From: Desulfofustis sp.
GTDB lineage: Bacteria > Desulfobacterota > Desulfobulbia > Desulfobulbales > Desulfocapsaceae
Length of the DNA stretch: 8,139 nt
Direction of reading: 5' to 3'
Assembly (NCBI GenBank): GCA_029287755.1
Contig: JARFQM010000386.1
Location: 1-8,139 of the forward strand
Shown: piece after piece, positions 7,666-8,139 of the stretch
Position numbering within the stretch: the first letter of the stretch is position 1
Layout of the letters: every line of letters starts with the position of its first letter
Notes under the pieces: model-generated
What the model saw: the letters and a program-made list of their open reading frames with translations, nothing else
What the model was told of the DNA's origin: nothing
Database searches by the model: none
Position numbers and translations under genes: made by a program

Positions 7666-7770
7666 TCAGTTCATCAGACCGATCATAAATAGTATCAGCA
7701 ATACCACGATGAAAAAAATACCCACCGTGAAACTGACCCCGTCCTCTTCATGATGGTGGTGGTTGTCCAT
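7666..7770 (-). CDS. 34-residue single-pass membrane miniprotein with His4 N-terminus
   Basis: Not recognised as a named family. The frame starts with ATG at 7770-7768 behind a textbook GGAGG (7780-7776) 5 nt upstream and ends with TGA at 7668-7666. The protein begins MDNHHHHEEDG: four consecutive histidines and three acidic residues, a possible metal-binding or pH-sensing segment. Residues 14-32 (FTVGIFFIVVLLILFMIGL) then form one clear transmembrane helix, followed by a two-residue tail. A longer reading from a GTG at 7863 overlaps the upstream gene, lacks an RBS, and would replace this start, so I reject it. It follows the membrane-protein gene on the same strand and probably shares its transcript. 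By size it could be a small accessory subunit of a membrane complex, as single-helix oxidase subunits are, but nothing in the window shows which. The coding call rests on the RBS and helix. Confidence 0.7.
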   Translation of the reverse strand: MDNHHHHEEDGVSFTVGIFFIVVLLILFMIGLMN

Positions 7771-7795
7771 GGTTCCCTCCCTCGCTGCGGAAATA

Positions 7796-7849
7796 TTATT
7801 GAGCAGCCTTGTCTTCGCCTTTGTCTTCAGGGTCAGGTTGAAGCTCAGG
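7796..7849 (-). other. In-frame extension after the amber stop of the membrane protein
   Basis: Directly after TAG (7852-7850) the same frame runs for 17 sense codons, PELQPDPEDKGEDKAAQ, to TAA at 7798-7796. The TAA lies 25 nt before the next gene's ATG. The composition (E, D, K, P, Q) matches the tail just before the stop, and the EDK repeat uses synonymous lysine codons. This could be a former or still readable C-terminal tail. It is not a separate gene: there is no start codon or RBS for it. Confidence 0.4.
7806..7828. repeat. Short imperfect tandem repeat
   Basis: On the plus strand GCCTTGTCTTC (7806-7816) is followed directly by GCCTTTGTCTTC (7817-7828), differing by one T. Read on the minus strand in the frame of the membrane protein it encodes EDKG-EDKA, with AAA and AAG for the two lysines. 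It lies beyond that gene's TAG codon. Confidence 0.6.
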
Positions 7850-8139
7850 CTAATCCCGTCCACCCTGCTCTGCCTCCTGGTTACCCATTACCCGTTTATT
7901 ATAGGATTCAATCATGATAAAAGTGGCCATCGGCTGAGTAATCAGAAAGGCGAACCAGAGCGAAGACCCCAGCGACATGATAGCCACGTAGATGATCACC
8001 ACGACGATGTGTTCGCTTACAGGCTCTTTTAGTGCCGCCTGCCAAGATGCCTTCAGGGCGTCGAAGAGCCCCAGTTTTTGATCGACCATGTAGGGCAGCA
8101 GGTAAAACGCGGCAAAGGCAATGAAGGCAAGCACGGCAA
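7850..8139 (-). CDS. C-terminal part of a polytopic membrane protein (YciC/DUF975-like), cut by window end
   Basis: The frame is open through the right edge of the window and stops at TAG (7852-7850), leaving 95 visible residues; the GTG at 8134 is internal. It has a hydrophobic segment ending AAFYLLPYMV, a soluble amphipathic stretch (DQKLGLFDALKASWQAALKE), and a long hydrophobic region (EHIVVVIIYVAIMSLG through FLITQPMATFIMI). The visible end is a charged tail (NQEAEQGGRD). The pattern 'LP-x-hydrophobic-V-D-x-x-LG-x-FDAL-K-x-S-W-x-A' followed by two helices and 'LITQP' resembles the C-terminal half of inner-membrane families such as YciC/DUF975/DUF4013, whose function is largely unknown. 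This likeness is from memory of the family pattern and is moderate. The stop is odd: the same frame stays open and coding-like for 17 more codons after the TAG. It likely shares a transcript with the 34-residue miniprotein downstream. Confidence 0.6.
   Translation of the reverse strand, partial: AVLAFIAFAAFYLLPYMVDQKLGLFDALKASWQAALKEPVSEHIVVVIIYVAIMSLGSSLWFAFLITQPMATFIMIESYNKRVMGNQEAEQGGRD

Noticed and set aside
7771..7863. N-terminal extension of the 34-residue miniprotein from a GTG at 7863
   Set aside because: No RBS precedes it, it overlaps the upstream gene's end, and the ATG at 7770 has a near-perfect RBS. The extra residues look like an out-of-frame reading of the acidic tail.
1..8139. 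CRISPR arrays, insertion sequences, tRNA or rRNA genes, attachment sites
   Set aside because: No spaced direct repeats, transposase frames, terminal inverted repeats or cloverleaf-like sequences were seen on either strand.

Overview
The window is a GC-rich bacterial chromosome segment with no rRNA, tRNA, mobile element or CRISPR array. It most resembles a deltaproteobacterial genome (Desulfobacterota/Thermodesulfobacteriota, perhaps Desulfobulbales-like). I infer this from a class II DAHP synthase behind a small HsdR-N-terminal-domain protein, a DegQ-type periplasmic protease, and a divergent LonA. No phylogenetic marker is present, so the placement is tentative.

Left part, + strand. Positions 1-1281 hold the 3' end of a TolC-family outer-membrane efflux gene whose start lies before the window. 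A 133-bp gap with a promoter-like sequence follows. Next comes a likely two-gene unit: a 182-residue HsdR_N-type protein without recognisable nuclease residues (1415-1963), then a class II DAHP synthase (1984-3333), the first enzyme of aromatic amino acid synthesis. A 186-bp gap holds two mutually exclusive hairpins, a 7-bp palindrome and a weak promoter candidate. It leads to a DegQ/HtrA-like periplasmic serine protease (3520-4965).

Right part, - strand. lon (7494 down to 5047) converges on degQ, and a strong terminator hairpin lies between them. Lon starts at TTG behind a very good ribosome-binding site. Upstream of lon on the same strand are a previously easy-to-miss 34-codon membrane miniprotein with a His4 N-terminus (7770-7666) and the 3' end of a polytopic membrane protein (8139-7850).

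Functionally the window is mostly housekeeping: export, the aromatic pathway, and two protein quality-control proteases, one periplasmic (DegQ) and one cytoplasmic (Lon). The least ordinary signals are at the right edge. The membrane-protein frame ends at an amber codon, but continues in frame as an acidic, coding-like tail with an in-frame EDK repeat up to a TAA. Directly after it sits the His-rich miniprotein. I see no clear evidence of a novel multi-gene system such as a defence island.
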